DNA of 64,000 nucleotides from Fragilariopsis cylindrus CCMP1102 (lineage: Eukaryota > Bacillariophyta > Bacillariophyceae > Bacillariales > Bacillariaceae). The stretch spans positions 59,889 to 123,888 of the forward strand of contig FMBT01000415.1 in assembly GCA_900095095.1 (NCBI GenBank), written 5' to 3'. Under the pieces are notes generated by a model. The model was not told where the DNA came from and made no database searches. It was given only the letters and a program-made list of their open reading frames with translations. The translations under genes and the position numbers were made by a program. Of this stretch, positions 36,002 through 48,922 are shown in pieces. The stretch's first letter is position 1, and the number at the start of each line of letters is the position of its first letter.

Positions 36002-36850
36002 TTAATTATAGTATGAATATGAATATGTAGTAGGATTAAGTAAATTAAAGTAATTAGAAAAAAATGGAAAAAATTTAAATTATCAATGGAAACCAAAATT
36101 AATTGAAATAAAAGAAAAAGAAGAAATCAAAACAAAAAAAATTATAAGTGCTAATACACACATGAATACGAGTTAGTATATATATTATTTTGGTGGGATA
36201 TTAAATATGTTTGTGTGTTGAAATAGAATGGTATGTAAAAGTGCTCTCCTTTCATATGAGCGATGAGGTGGATTGGGCGCGAAATATGCTTTGGGAATGT
36301 CTTCTTCTTAAAATCTGACACTCGATGATGAAGGAAGATCCATTTGATTACAAGCAATATAATATAAAAGGAATTGAAAATTTATAATACATCTTTACAT
36401 GGAAAAAGTAGTTGTACAGTGCAAAGTGTAGGGTAGGATAGGGTGGCGAAATGATATCATCAAAAGTCAAGTAAAAGACGGTTATTCTAAATAGTTCTAA
36501 ATATTATTTGTAGTTTCAAAAGTAAATAACCAATAATTGTAAGTAGTATTTTTAAAATACTACTGTACTACTGTACTGTGCACAACAACTTTCTACATTT
36601 GGATTCACTATCGTTTTCTTCTTCACGTACAAATGACTTCAACCCATTAGAATGCTGTTGCTCTTCCCCTTGTATTTTCTATTGCACCTTTCTTTACTAA
36701 CAAAATAAGTTGGGATATGATGATAGTATTTTCTATGGTAACAATATGAAATATTGAAATATTACAATCAAGATTATATTACAGTAGACAACTATTTAAA
36801 TACAACTTAGGTCCTACAAACGTATGTACTCATATTCTATATTTGATTTA
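36002..36850. other. Intergenic, convergent 3' ends
   Basis: Separates the 3' ends of Rab2 and the PDZ protein gene. AT-rich; TACTACTGTACTACTGTAC palindromic text near 36560-36578. No gene seen. Confidence 0.5.
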
Positions 36851-39800
36851 TTATTCTTCGCCATTCGCTTCACTCAACGATCCATCTACTTGATTCATCA
36901 TGGTAAACTCGTTCATATCGTGACTACTTATTACTCGCATCGCCCGTTGTCGGTCCTTCCGAGTGGAAAGGATCTTGACAATATCTCTAACACGCATCCC
37001 ACTCACAGGAATCTCATCGACGGCAATCAAAATATCAGAGGGGAAAACCCATCCAGCCAATGGACTGTCCAAAGCGACATCACTGACCATGGCATGACCA
37101 CGAAACTCGACGAACGTCACTCCGATTCGACCAGGAGGAGCGGAAACTACACGATGGTAGGGCTGCATTGAATCTTCCTCTTGCTTTTGTTGGTCGTTTC
37201 TGGCAGCTGAAACGGTGGATTCAAGATTTCCTACACGGTGATATCCAGATGAACCTGGCACAGGACTAGAGGTTAGGTCCATCTGTGCTCGGAGACTGGC
37301 TGGTAGCATGTTGGACGATTCCCTATCGTTTTGCGACTGGACTCTACCGGGACTAGCAGCGTACTTGTTGCGAGACAAGAGCCCACTCAGAGCACCACCC
37401 AATGCACCCATGATGGTACCGCTACTTGGAGGTAAAATTTGCTGATGCTCGTGTTGCCGTTGTCTGAAGGGCAAGCTCTCGTCAAAAGTATCCGCGCTAC
37501 CAGAACGGGAACGGAGTTGTGAGGCAAAATTTCTGTATTCCATGGGTGATAGTTCCGGTGACCTTCGTGGTGTTTGTATTGGGGTATGCGGCGGTTGACC
37601 CTGGGATTCATATGGAAGATTTGTAGTGGTCTCCGTCACTGCACTGTGGGCTACGCTCTCAGTGGAACTGGGCCTAGACTCAGACCGCCGTGCCCATTCA
37701 TCTTCACTCTGCGAGTCTCTTCGGTCTAGTAGAGACCACTGTTGTTGTTGTTGTTGCAGTATTGCTCCTGGTGAGATGGGCACTTCGGATAGCCCCATCA
37801 TGAATTCATTTTTTTGGCTAACCGTAATAGACATGTCGTAGGTTGTTTGTCGATGCGCCCGTGTTTTAACAGAAACATGTATGTCAGCTCTTCTTAGAAG
37901 GTGCGGCAACACATGCATGGAGAAGCCATCTCGCACTTGATGATCCAAGCTGGATATAGTAAGAGGAGGCAAGCCTTCTAGATCGTCGCCTTTCATAACT
38001 TCTTCGATCCAAGATAGCAGAGATTCGTGGAGGGAACGATCTGGTGTCCATTGTTCTAAGACAGCCCTAACTATTGGCGATTGGAGACCGTGGTCTGGGG
38101 GTGGTGGTAGAGTTCTTAAGTCATCCCAGTCGGTTACAAAATTTTCGCCGTCAAGCATACGTACATTGACCGTGCGATGGCCAGGGGAGGAATCTGGAGT
38201 GGTAGCTGTAGATTGGGATCGAGTTGGCTTCGCTTGAATATTTGGAATGTCCACAACCGGTGTTCGTTCGATTTTTTCTCCCCTCTTCGCAACGTCTTCG
38301 TGTAACTCGCCATGCAATCGACGAATTGTCTCATTAGCCTTTTCCAGGGCACTTTTGAGAACAAGAACATCCAATTCACCCGTAGATTCTATCCTTTCTT
38401 TCGCATCCTCATCTGACACGCCGTGAAACAAGCGCTCGTCTCTACAATCTGCAGACGAAGGTGATATGGAGGATCCTTCTACATGATGGGAATCATCCAA
38501 GATGGATCGATTCAGTTGCTTCAAACAAGAACAAGAACAAGAACAAAAGAAATGGTTCAAATGTGAGGGACATGGAAAATAAGAGAACGAAAAATTACAA
38601 AATCCCATTTCATATTCAAAAAATAATGCTCACCTCGTTTCGTGAAATGCTCTTCATTCTTCCGATCTCGGCACGACATTTTGAAAGTTCTTCGTTCAGA
38701 TTCGTATTAACTTGTTTGGTCTCGGTTAATGCCAATTGAGTACTATGGAGTGTTGCTTTCAAGGTCATCATCTCCATCTTATCGATCGTCTTGTTGCTGT
38801 TCAGTTTTTTGTCATTATTTTTAGCTCCTATAGCGTTCATGATAGTCGTGGTGGGTTCACCTCCACGAATTTTGTCGTCGTCTCCTAAAAAATTGTAATT
38901 GCTTCCAGTTTGTCCCCTTCCTATTGATTTCAGCCATGTTGAGGCGGAAGAAGCAGCACGTTTCATTTCGACTGCGTATGCATGTGATTTGAATAGCTCG
39001 TCTAAGATCTCCATCCGTCGGGAATGCTGTCGCGCATCATCATCGTGTTCCTGACTCCATTTTCGAAAGTCTTCTATTATTCTGAATAAAGCAGAATCAA
39101 TATCAGAACGAACGTTATCAATTTCGCCACCCGTTTCCATTCCATGCCTCAAACCCGATGATATATGAGAAACCTGGTACTCGGTTTTTTCTTCTTTATC
39201 TGTACTCATGATGTCGCCGACAGAAGGAGAAGATGACGACGGTATCACCGTTCCTTGAGTAGCATCCAAAGAAGTCGCAACGTGCTTACTAAACTCCGTT
39301 TTGGATTGATCGTCGGGAGAAGTAACAGAAACGTCGGTCTTCTGGGTAGATGTGGTATCAAAGGCAGAATCAACAATTGATGTCTTCCAATCGGCGATAC
39401 CTCGTTCAACCAAACACGCCAAAATATCGAGAGCATCCTCTCGTTCTATTCCGATCCGTTGTGGGGTTTGTAATTCCATCGTCGAATTCAAAGCCAAGGT
39501 GTTGTTCTCGAAATATTTAGTAGGAGAAAAGTCGGAATAATTGCGACCTCGACGGTCAACCACAGTTGATGATGGTTCCGATATCGCCGCGATATTTGTG
39601 TCTGCTGGAAAGGGATGCGGCAAGAATCGATAGCCCTGCTTCCTCGATGATATCGGTTGGCGAAAAGGAGACCGTTGCTTTTGTTGACGTTGTTGTCCAG
39701 ATAATAACTCGCTTTTATCACCCATTGTACCCGAGAAGTCATGGGATGATATACCCTGATCAAAACTTTTGGCGAGGCGATGAATTCCAGAAGAATAACC

Positions 39801-42800
39801 AACTTTACTTTCGGTACCACCAAAACTTAACGAGGATTCCAAAGGAGAAACTCGAGGTGTCAGTTGCGACACCGTTGATCGGCCCAAATGTGGGATGTCG
39901 AGTCGCTCTCTCAATTTTTCACGGCGCTCATCGATACTGTCGTCATTTTTAAAATTATCTTTATATTCATAATCATCGACGCTATACTCGCTAAGGGTGT
40001 TGTCATACGAAAAACATTTTTGGGCCAATTGAAATGGTAGTGTTATAGCCTTGCGAGGACTTAACGGAATCGATGGCAAGGCAGCAGCTGATGGATCTGT
40101 TGTCGATGTCTCCACAATCGCAGACGTCGTCCCTCCTTTCCCTCTCCCTCGAAGCAGAGACGAAAATCGTGGGCTTAGTATCGTTCTGCTTTGGTCAACA
40201 ACACCTCGGTCAAGGCGTTGTGTTCGCATTCGGAGGACTTGATGAGCGTCGAGCGAAATACGGGCAGACGATCCTGGAGATCGCAAAACGAAGGACGGGG
40301 GAGGAGGCACTGTACTCGCCGTGGTAGCTTCATTTCTTCCGTCTCTAGGTGAACGTCGTTCACAATCCTCGAATGACGACCCTGGTGGTTGCTTTTTCTG
40401 CCAATGTGAAGGAGGTGGCGTGGTAGGAGCCGATAGAGAATTTTTTAGTCCATGAGATCTATTCAAACTATGGATAGGCCCGATTCTTCGAAAAGCTGCC
40501 GAAACCATTTCGGATGCAGTAGGTTTTCGTTTGTTGGGACTGATACTGGCATTTTCCGATGCGGTCATCGTTTTCGCGTCCTTGTCGTAGTAGTTATTAC
40601 TATCGATTTTGACACTGGTTTGATCATGTTGTATAGTTCTTGATTCTTCATCTGAGGAAGAAGATTGTTGCGTTTGTTTTTCTTCTCGTCGAGGATGCAG
40701 TGCTTTTATACTGAACTTTTTACTAACAATGATAGGAGTGGTAGTGGTAGTGATTGCAATTGTATCGTCCTGACCAAACGATCTCGATTCTAAGATTGGT
40801 AAGTCTAAGGATGTGCAGCATTGTAGCAGGGAAGATGAGGATAAATGCGCCAAAGCTCCCCCTTGCCCAACGTTCCCCTTAACATCACTTTTGATGCCGT
40901 CTTCTTCTACTTCTTTTCCTTTTCCTTCTTCTTCTTCTCTTAGATCAGCTAACGCAGCTAATTCCATTTCTTCGATATCTGCCAACCGTGCCGCAATGGC
41001 CGCGTCTCCCATTTGGATAACCGTCCCGAATTCGGAGCAAGTCGATGAGACCTCAGACGACGATAATATTTCATTTTCTTCTTCTTGGATGTTGTCGTCA
41101 TCGTCATTTTTATTATTTTTATTTTTATCATTATTATCTTGCTCTCCTTTTATTTTGTTTGTGTTGTTGCCACGGAAGACAGCATTTGTGAACGAATCAA
41201 ATCCTCCCATCTCTTGTCCCTCTATTCGATCCTTTTCTTGTAAGGCGATTTTATCCAGTCGTCTATTATTGCCACTAATTTTGTTTAGTAATTTATCCCC
41301 CAATTCTGTTGTATCTCTCTTTTCTTCAATTCGTTGCCGCTGATTTTGATTCTGTTGATCGTGTTGATCGTGTTGATCCTGTTGCTGTTGAGCTGTATCA
41401 TTATCATCGTCATCATTTCTTGATTTCTGATATTCTTGGTTTTTGCTTTGTTCCTTTATTTCCCACCGTCGTAACTTATCTTGATGTTCTTCTTGATCCA
41501 CTACGGCTCCTATCTCTGGAGCAAGCGAGAAGGTAGAAACTTCTCTTTTCATTAGGAACGGTAACGGTCGTTGTGAATGATCTGGTTGATATTGTTGTGG
41601 TTGTGTTTGTGTTTGTTGTCGAGGAGGGGGGAAAGGATGCAATCGTTGTTGTTGTTCTTGTTCTTCTTTCAAGTTCAAGGCCGATTTAGAAGTATTATTG
41701 TCACTATCACCACTTCGATCAATGTTACTACTACTACTTCTATCATTTTCGTCGTTGTTCTCATTTTCATCTTCATTTTCATCTTCGCTTTCGTTTTCGT
41801 CGTTCACTGTGTTCATCTGTGATGATGTTATTTTAGCGACGAGCAATGATTGATTTTGACTTCGACTATCTTCGTCTTCCACAACAGCTGCGGTAGAAGA
41901 CGATCGCTTCACGATCCCTAACTTCTTTCGGGTGACGTGGGGCGGTGAAATTGGTCTGGGATATAGAAGTGTTTTTCCAGCACGGTCGTCATCGGTGCTT
42001 ATTATTATTATTTTGTCATTATCACTTCCAGCATCTATATCTTTGACCGCGACACCACCACCGAAAAAACTAGAAGGCCGAGGGGATGGCGGTGGCTTCG
42101 TTGACGGAAAAAATCCATACTTTGCTTCAACTTCGATACCATTGTTATCACCAACACTATTGTTATCGCTATCACCGCCTCTCTTCTCATCGTTGTCGCT
42201 GTCATTGTCATAGTTGTTGTTATTATTCCTATTCGTATTCGTATTCGCATTCGTATTCGTATTCGTATTCGTATTCGTATTCGTATCGTATTCGTATTCG
42301 TATTCCTATTCCTATCTATATGTTTCTTTCGGTTGAACGATCTTACTTTGTACACTATGATATCGTTTAGAAAGAGCTGCGGAATTACTATTACAAGTGG
42401 TACGATTGTCCTGTAATTCTGTAGCAGCTTCAGAAAATGCATCCTCGTGAGTCACATCATTGCGACTATTGTTCTTGATATCATCGATTTCGACAATGTT
42501 TGTAACAATAGCATCGGCGACATCCTTCTTTTTATTGTTACTGTTACTGCTGTTCTTATTGATATTATTGTTGTTGTTGTCATTTATTGCTGTTTCGTTG
42601 ATAGATGTCATGTCGGGGATTAAATCCGTCGTCGCCGCTGCCGTCAACTTTTTAGGCACGTAAGCCGTACCGGCACCCGCGTCGATGAATCCAGGGATTA
42701 AATTCCGAATAAAACCACCTTTATGTGGTGAAGATGACAACGACGACGACCCTCCTCCTCCGTTGGCTTTATCCTTTTTAATAGGGTTAATAGCAGTGTC

Positions 42801-42821
42801 ATTCTTCTTATTTATTTCCAT
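36851..42821 (-). CDS. Very large low-complexity protein with coiled coil and C-terminal PDZ domain
   Basis: I join 42821-38634 and 38518-36851 across a 115-nt intron (GTGAGC...TTTGAAG). The join continues a coiled coil, MKSISRNE-QLNRSILDD. After correction about 1,950 residues. Most of the N-terminal 1,000 residues are Ser-, Gln-, Asn-, Asp- and Glu-rich and probably disordered. Near the C-terminus is a PDZ domain (GRIGVTFVEFRGHAM, VSDVALDSPLAGWVFPSDIL, DEIPVSGMRVRDIVKILST). PDZ domains bind peptide C-termini and organise complexes. The partner is unknown. The 5' part (42821-42312) lies in a different frame from the rest. The break falls at a TATTCG hexanucleotide repeat (42231-42315) that appears to be translated. 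A shorter gene starting at ATG 41912 is the alternative. Confidence 0.65.
42229..42315. repeat. ATTCGT hexanucleotide repeat, probably coding
   Basis: About 13 units of ATTCGT (ACGAAT on the coding strand, giving Asn-Thr) with one unit a base short, which changes frame. Lies in the 5' part of the PDZ protein gene. Confidence 0.85.
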
Positions 42822-43564
42822 GATCGATGCCGATGCTGAAATGTCGCAATGACGATACGAAAGAGATTATTGGAGTCGACAAATCTTTTTACGACGACGA
42901 CGACGACAATTTTTTTCTGTTGATTGCGTTTCAGTCAATTACAATTTTAATTACAATTGTATCGAGGTTTATTTGTCGCAGTACGACACGGTGTACCTCT
43001 ATTGTGTGTGCGACCTTGTTGGCAATAGAACTTTTGTTGAGAAAACCCTCAACATATCTTTTTAAATTTGTATGGAGGTATTCAGTATGGAACAATAGCA
43101 TATTACATGACACAATTTTTTGTACTACTAACATTAGTAGTTGAAATCTCGAAGAGCAAAAGTGCAGTCAAAATACAAAGTACGATTGAGATAGCACGCG
43201 CCACTTTAGGCGTTAAGTACAGAAGAAGATTTCCAATGACATTCATGCCTCATCTTCAATTTTACTGATACGTTGTTATCGATATCTAATCGATAACACA
43301 ACCCTGTTTAAACATTAAATTATATTATCTTTTAACACTGGTAAAATAATATGTACTAGTATATTCTCATAACCTGCAAATATGTCTCCTAGCTACCTAA
43401 GTCCACTAGACTGAGGACCTTCTATGCTATTAACCTATATAAATAGTGTTTATTAGAAGAGTGAGCTTAGTTGCTCTCTGTGTGCGGCAATATCTACTTG
43501 TATGGTCTGTCCTTGAACAGTCTTTCCATAGTTATAATTGTCTTATGCGTACAATGTACGCTCT

Positions 43565-43566
<2 letters not shown>

Positions 43567-43597
<31 letters not shown>
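43567..43597. repeat. (TC)n microsatellite
   Basis: About 15 TC units. Confidence 0.95.
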
Positions 43598-43601
<4 letters not shown>

Positions 43602-43965
43602 GTACTATATTCATATACCATATCATATCAGATCATATCATATCATATATATCCGCACACACAATAAGTTGAGTATAATGTGGTAACATTATTTGATCAG
43701 TGTGTGGCACATTCTGGATAGTTTAAAAGTATTGAAATCAAAAAAAGTTACTCGTATTTCTGATCCCGAATCTCATTTTGCACCTACAATGAGAGAAATC
43801 ATGTGGAGTAACCTATTTTTGCTTAAGTATTAGCTCCCGTAGGAGCTCGCAAAAGTTATTTCTACTGCATCAGTGCGGAGTGTTCCATTATTTTTCTCTA
43901 TAATTTGAATGGGTGATTTTGCTAGATCCATAACTCAAAGAGAGCTTGTACATATTACTAAACCA

Positions 43966-44018
43966 ACCATACACACAGGCCTTCCTTGAAATGCAAGGAA
44001 GGCCTGTGTATGGGTGGT
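43966..44018. repeat. Strong hairpin (inverted repeat, 5-nt loop)
   Basis: CACAGGCCTTCCTTG and CAAGGAAGGCCTGTG are perfect complements around the loop AAATG. Pairing continues with small bulges through CCATAC/GTATGG. Not next to a gene end. Confidence 0.9.
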
Positions 44019-44311
44019 CTAGGATGATTAAACGTAATATTCAAGCAAAATACCTTCCTGCAAGTGTAGAACTGAGTATGCTAATTGCTTGTAATGCAGG
44101 AAGTACAGAAGCATACTGAAAGAATTTTCAAGACCACTCGTGTGTTATTCAACTCTTAAGCCGGTGTGTATTGCATGTGTGGGTCCTTTCGTCAATACTT
44201 TGTGGGACTACGAGCTAGTCTTTGAGAGTCAGCATGTCACAATTGAAAATGACAAAAATGAGCTACTACAGTCCGTGCAAGTTCGATTTAAGTTGACTTA
44301 TTAAAACATAT

Positions 44312-44375
44312 TTTAGCCGGAATAATATATAGATTAGCCGGGCTAATACATATACTAGCCGGACTAATATATAGT
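44312..44375. repeat. Three tandem TAGCCGG-containing repeats
   Basis: TTAGCCGGAATAATATATAG, TTAGCCGGGCTAATACATAT and CTAGCCGGACTAATATATAG are spaced about 20-22 bp apart. Each has partial self-complementarity (TTAGCCGGGCTAA). Confidence 0.8.
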
Positions 44376-44860
44376 TGCCCTCAAATACTTACCCCCAAAA
44401 CTTAATTTTATCATGCCCAAATGTTTCAAGGTCGCGTTAAAAATTTCCCGTGTCCTCCACGCTGGCAAGATTTTAATTTTAATCGCGCACCAGAATCGCT
44501 TTCGCGGACGCTTCAGTAGTAATAGTACAGTAAAGTACGTATAAACTTCTCTATTAAAAGAAGAATTCTCATTCACAAACTGAAATAACCCTAAGTACAA
44601 TTTGTACGTCATATTACTTGGGTTCCCTAAGTTTTTCGTCACTAATGACAGTATTAGCTGACTCATTAGTAGATTCCGTTCTACATTTTGACTCATTCAC
44701 TTATTTACAAACCACGACGTCGAACAAAATTCATATCTAACGTCGTCATAGCCTTTCATCTTCGAATCTAATACGGTATCTTCCTTGGGGATGCTTCGAT
44801 GAGAGTAGTGAGGTACAGTATGACAACCTCTCATTTTGACTCAGTCTTCCTACATCACGA

Positions 44861-44972
44861 TCAACTCACTGCAGCCAGCGCCACGCAAATGACAACGCAA
44901 CTCAACGACTCATTATTACATTACGAGTGAATCAACTCACTGCAGCCACGCGAATGACACGTAACTCAACGA
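44861..44972 (+). promoter_or_regulatory. Direct repeats in the antenna gene promoter
   Basis: TCAACTCACTGCAGCCA...CACGCAAATGAC...AACTCAACGA at 44861-44907 recurs at 44932-44972 with small gaps (TCAACTCACTGCAGCCACGCGAATGACACGTAACTCAACGA). They end about 140 bp before the ATG, so a regulatory role is plausible but inferred. Confidence 0.5.
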
Positions 44973-45112
44973 GACGATGTATTTGAAAACTATGTAAAAC
45001 AAATCGCAACACGAATTTATCAAGAATACATAATCTTCTCACAATTAAAAAAACTACCAGTTTCAAATCAACTTCTTCTCAACAAACAACTCAAATACCA
45101 CAATAAAACACA

Positions 45113-45820
45113 ATGAAGTTTTCTACATCAATCCTTATCGCCGCCGTAGTTGCCCCATCGGTTTCCGCTTTCGCTCCTGCCTCCTCTGCTGGATCATCGA
45201 CTGTCCTCAAGGCTGCCGATGTCGCTGGCGATGTAGAACCTCCTGCACCACCACCTCTTGGTCCTACTCTAAACGGATGGACACCTGATGCCTCAAAGGA
45301 TTGCTTCGGCCTACCAGGTGCCATCGCACCATTTGGATACTTCGATCCTTTAGGTTTATGTAAGGACCGTGATCTCGTTGGAGTTAAGCGATTCCGTGAA
45401 GCTGAAATCATGCACGGACGTGTTGCTATGATGGCAGTGGTTGGATTCCTTATTGCCGAAAACACCCCTACCATTGCATTCGGTTTCGAACATCCTACTA
45501 TTGCCAACAACATGATCCCTGAAATTTCACTTGGTGTCATGTTCCCATTCTTTTTGGCTATTAATATCGCAGAAGCACTCCGAGCTAACAAGGGTTGGGT
45601 TGAACCAGGTGGTGACTCTCTATTCACACTCCGTGAAGGATACTACCCTGGAGACATTGGATTTGATCCTATGGGATTAAAGCCTACCGGTGCACAAGAC
45701 TTTGCTGACATGCAAGCAAAAGAATTATCGAATGGTCGCTTAGCAATGTTTGCCATCGCCGGTATGGTTGGAATAGAGCTTATCAACGGAAACCCTGTAT
45801 TGAGCGACCTTCCATTTTAA
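45113..45820 (+). CDS. Fucoxanthin-chlorophyll a/c light-harvesting protein (Lhcx/LI818-like features)
   Basis: A 235-residue intronless antenna precursor. The N-terminus is a signal peptide with the diatom plastid motif SAFAP (residues 18-22). Two chlorophyll-binding helices are clear: helix 1 with REAEIMHGRVAMMAVVGF and helix 3 with KELSNGRLAMFAIAGMVGIE, each with the Glu/Arg pair that binds chlorophyll and bridges the helices. Between them lies helix 2 (MFPFFLAINIAEALR). The loop YYPGDIGFDPMGLKPT and the C-terminal arrangement resemble Lhcx proteins, which act in photoprotection, more than the abundant Lhcf type, but this subgroup call is from memory. It acts in the thylakoid membrane binding chlorophylls a and c and fucoxanthin. 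Codon use is strongly biased, as for a highly expressed gene. Confidence 0.95.
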   Translation: MKFSTSILIAAVVAPSVSAFAPASSAGSSTVLKAADVAGDVEPPAPPPLGPTLNGWTPDASKDCFGLPGAIAPFGYFDPLGLCKDRDLVGVKRFREAEIMHGRVAMMAVVGFLIAENTPTIAFGFEHPTIANNMIPEISLGVMFPFFLAINIAEALRANKGWVEPGGDSLFTLREGYYPGDIGFDPMGLKPTGAQDFADMQAKELSNGRLAMFAIAGMVGIELINGNPVLSDLPF

Positions 45821-46619
45821 GATTGAAATTTCTCTATCAATCTTTCTACATATTGTTTGTCGTCTGTTGACAAATCAATTTTCCTACAATCCAATCAACC
45901 TACCTACCCCTTCTACTTAAGAGAATAATTGTACTAAATTTTAAAAAACTATCATATTAAATTAAATCAACCAATAAAAACATTACTTATACCTGATATA
46001 GCCTATACTTGTAACACATTTACCAGTGAATTCTTAGGAAAGTGGTAGTTAGTTTGACCACGTGAAGATAATAATAGCATATTAATAAGCTTGGATGTTC
46101 TCCTATTCGCATTATATTATTATTATATTATTATCATAAATGTATTCTTGTAGAGCAGTAAGATACTAGGATTAGGGGTCATAAATAATATCACCCCGCT
46201 ACTAGTATGTACAGTAGTACATTCTTATGAATTGAGGGGCAGACATTCTGGCACCTTTACTTATTTTGGGGGCGTAATTTACACGACTGAAAGCGATGAT
46301 TGATTCGTGGTTATCAATTGATCGGCAGTCATTTAGAAAAACCAGCGAATTGCACAGGGTTTTTTTCAAATTGGTTTTTGTTGGCACTTGTGAGCGGTAA
46401 CAGCTTGTGTATCGTTCACTTGTTGCGTTAACAGCTTTGTTCACTGTCTGGCTTTGCTGTGTGATCAAAATTTCAAAAAATCTTAGTGACTGTAGCACAG
46501 CGTTTGTCTTGTTTCATAAAATCGATTGACTGTAATAAAATTTTAAAGACTTCAAGAAATCCACTCTCTAGCTAAAGCTACTCTACTTTTTCAACAACAA
46601 CAACAACTTATATTTCAAA
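45821..46619. other. Intergenic, actin copy 2 promoter
   Basis: No gene seen. A TTA/TAT repeat lies near 46108-46135. A CAACAACAACAACTT leader precedes the actin ATG, similar in kind to highly expressed diatom leaders. Confidence 0.5.
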
Positions 46620-48047
46620 ATGAGCGATGACGAAGATATTGCCGCCCTTGTCGTTGACAATGGATCTGGAATGTGTAAAGGTAAGAAAAGTATTGTTTCC
46701 CTTCCTGTCGGTCATCAAGAAAAATGCGAAAGCTGACGACGACGACGTCGACGACGAAAAGTCGTACTGCTGTCGACGTTTCATGATGATTAAGTTAACC
46801 ACACAACGAAAACTGATTGATAATATAGCAAGATCGTTATGCATTGAATACGTCGAAATTGATCTGTCGTCTCGATGATGACAAAATATCTGATATTCGA
46901 CATATTTCCCGCCTTCTCTTTTTTAATTCAAACACTAACATTTTTTATCGCTTAACTTATATTACGCACATCAGCCGGTTTCGCTGGAGATGACGCCCCC
47001 CGTTCCGTCTTTCCTTCCTTGATTGGACGTGCCCGTCAACCTGGTATCATGGTTGGTATGGAACAACGAGATGCTTATGTTGGGGATGAAGCACAAGCAA
47101 AGAGAGGTGTTCTTACTCTTAAATACCCCATTGAACATGGAATTGTTACCAATTGGGATGATATGGAAAAGATTTGGCATCATACATTCTACAATGAACT
47201 TCGTGTAGCCCCTGAAGCTCATCCTGTTTTGTTGACTGAAGCACCAATGAATCCTAAGGCCAACAGAGAGCGTATGACACAAATCATGTTTGAAACATTC
47301 AATGTCCCTGCTATGTACGTGAATATCCAAGCCGTTCTTTCATTGTATGCATCAGGACGTACCACGGGGTGTGTGTTGGATTCTGGAGATGGTGTCTCCC
47401 ATACAGTACCAATCTATGAGGGATATGCTCTTCCCCATGCTGTTGTCCGTATGGATCTTGCTGGTCGTGATTTGACTGATTATTTGATGAAGATTTTGAC
47501 TGAACGTGGTTATTCTTTGACTACCACTGCAGAACGTGAAATTGTCCGTGATATCAAGGAATCTCTTTGTTTCATTGCTGTTGATTTTGAGGAAGAAATG
47601 AAGAAGGCTGCTGAATCATCTGCTTTGGAAAAATCCTTTGAATTGCCTGATGGAAATATCATTGTTATTGGAAATGAACGCTTCCGTTGTGCAGAGGTTC
47701 TTTTCCAACCTAACTTGACTGGTCTTGAAATGGATGGTATTGCTGATAGTACATTCCAAACCATTATGAAGTGTGATGTTGATATCCGAAAGGATTTGTA
47801 TGCCAATATTGTTCTTTCAGGTGGTACTACTATGTTCCCTGGAATTAGTGAGCGCATGTCCAAGGAGGTTACTGCATTAGCTCCTGCATCTATCAAGGTC
47901 AAGATTGTTGCTCCTCCAGAACGTAAATACTCTGTATGGATTGGAGGATCTATTCTTGCATCATTGTCTACATTCCAAAGTATGTGGATTAGCAAGGAGG
48001 AATATGACGAATCTGGTCCATCTATCGTTCACCGTAAATGCTTTTAA
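46620..48047 (+). CDS. ACT: Actin, copy 2 (intact)
   Basis: Exon 1 is 46620-46680 and exon 2 is 46975-48047. The intron is 294 nt in the same position and phase as in copy 1 but with unrelated sequence. 377 residues, identical to copy 1 at protein level; only synonymous substitutions (for example in the GACGAATCTGG region) were seen. Similarity to copies 1 and 3 begins sharply at the exon 2 boundary and stops at the termination codon. The 3' flanks differ completely. Confidence 0.98.
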
Positions 48048-48922
48048 GACAACAAACAAAACAGCAACAATCTCCGAGAGTTGCTTGGAGCTTCTTTCCG
48101 ATCCTTGTTCGAAGTTATTTGTCGCGAGTAAGAGATGTTTCGTGTCGTCTCTTCTTACACTCTGTGAGTCCCTATATTATGTCGCAATTATGTAGTAAAA
48201 ATAAATAATAGATCTTAATAAATTCTCTAAAAAAATCATTGATCTTGAGTCTATTTAATTTTTTCCCTTAATTGAATTGCTTTTTAAAAATATGCCGTAG
48301 TTCGTTCCGAAAGCCATAATTCTTTTTGCGTAATGCAACCTTCGCTGATGTTGTTACAAACAAAAAATAATACCATAATTATAGAGCATATTCTTTTAGA
48401 GTAAAATTATATGAAATTTTCGAAAGAAGTTCTTCTCTTTACTTTTTGACATCAAGGGATCACATTCTTATTATCGTTACTTCAAGTGCTTCAGATGCAC
48501 CTTCTCGTCTGGAGAAGGAAGAAGAAAAAATCCTTGAATTTGTGAAGGAACGCACACATTGTTGTAACTATTTATTTGCGAGATCTATGAAATAATACAA
48601 TGGAAAACAAGTACCGGTAAGTCGACTCTCTTTACAACTATTTTTATCTGTCGGTGTGATTAAATGTCAATATTTTGAATAAAAGAATCTTTTAGCTGCG
48701 ATGTAGGCAAGTGACATAGTTGAATGCGGATTGATTCAATTCGGTTCGTTCAAAGATAATGCGATTGTGATGTGTGTCCACCAGCATTGACTAGCTAGGC
48801 TACTACATCACGAATGTTTGTATACAAATGGTATAATAGGATGAGATGAATAATATAGTGACTTGACTGACTGAGTTGGTGTGCTTATTGTTGTTGTTTT
48901 ATTAGAATATTTTTTCCATCGA
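48048..48922. other. Intergenic, no gene seen
   Basis: AT-rich spacer between actin 2 and the lumen protein gene, which are convergent. No repeat or RNA gene recognised. Confidence 0.5.

Larger units (their letters stand above)
42822..45112. other. Intergenic with repeats, no gene seen
   Basis: Contains a TC microsatellite (43567-43597) followed by CATAT repeats (about 43617-43650), a strong hairpin (43966-44018), three TAGCCGG repeats (44312-44375) and the antenna gene promoter repeats (44861-44972). Frames in 42827-43300 and 44364-44696 have no family features. Confidence 0.5.

Noticed and set aside
40813-41343. Ser-rich plus-strand frame of 176 codons
   Set aside because: Antisense shadow of the acidic, low-complexity PDZ protein gene.
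43966-44018. Hairpin considered as a transcription terminator
   Set aside because: No gene ends nearby, and eukaryotic nuclear genes do not use such terminators.
45091-45627. Minus-strand 178-codon frame over the antenna gene
   Set aside because: Shadow frame created by strong codon bias of the antenna gene on the other strand.
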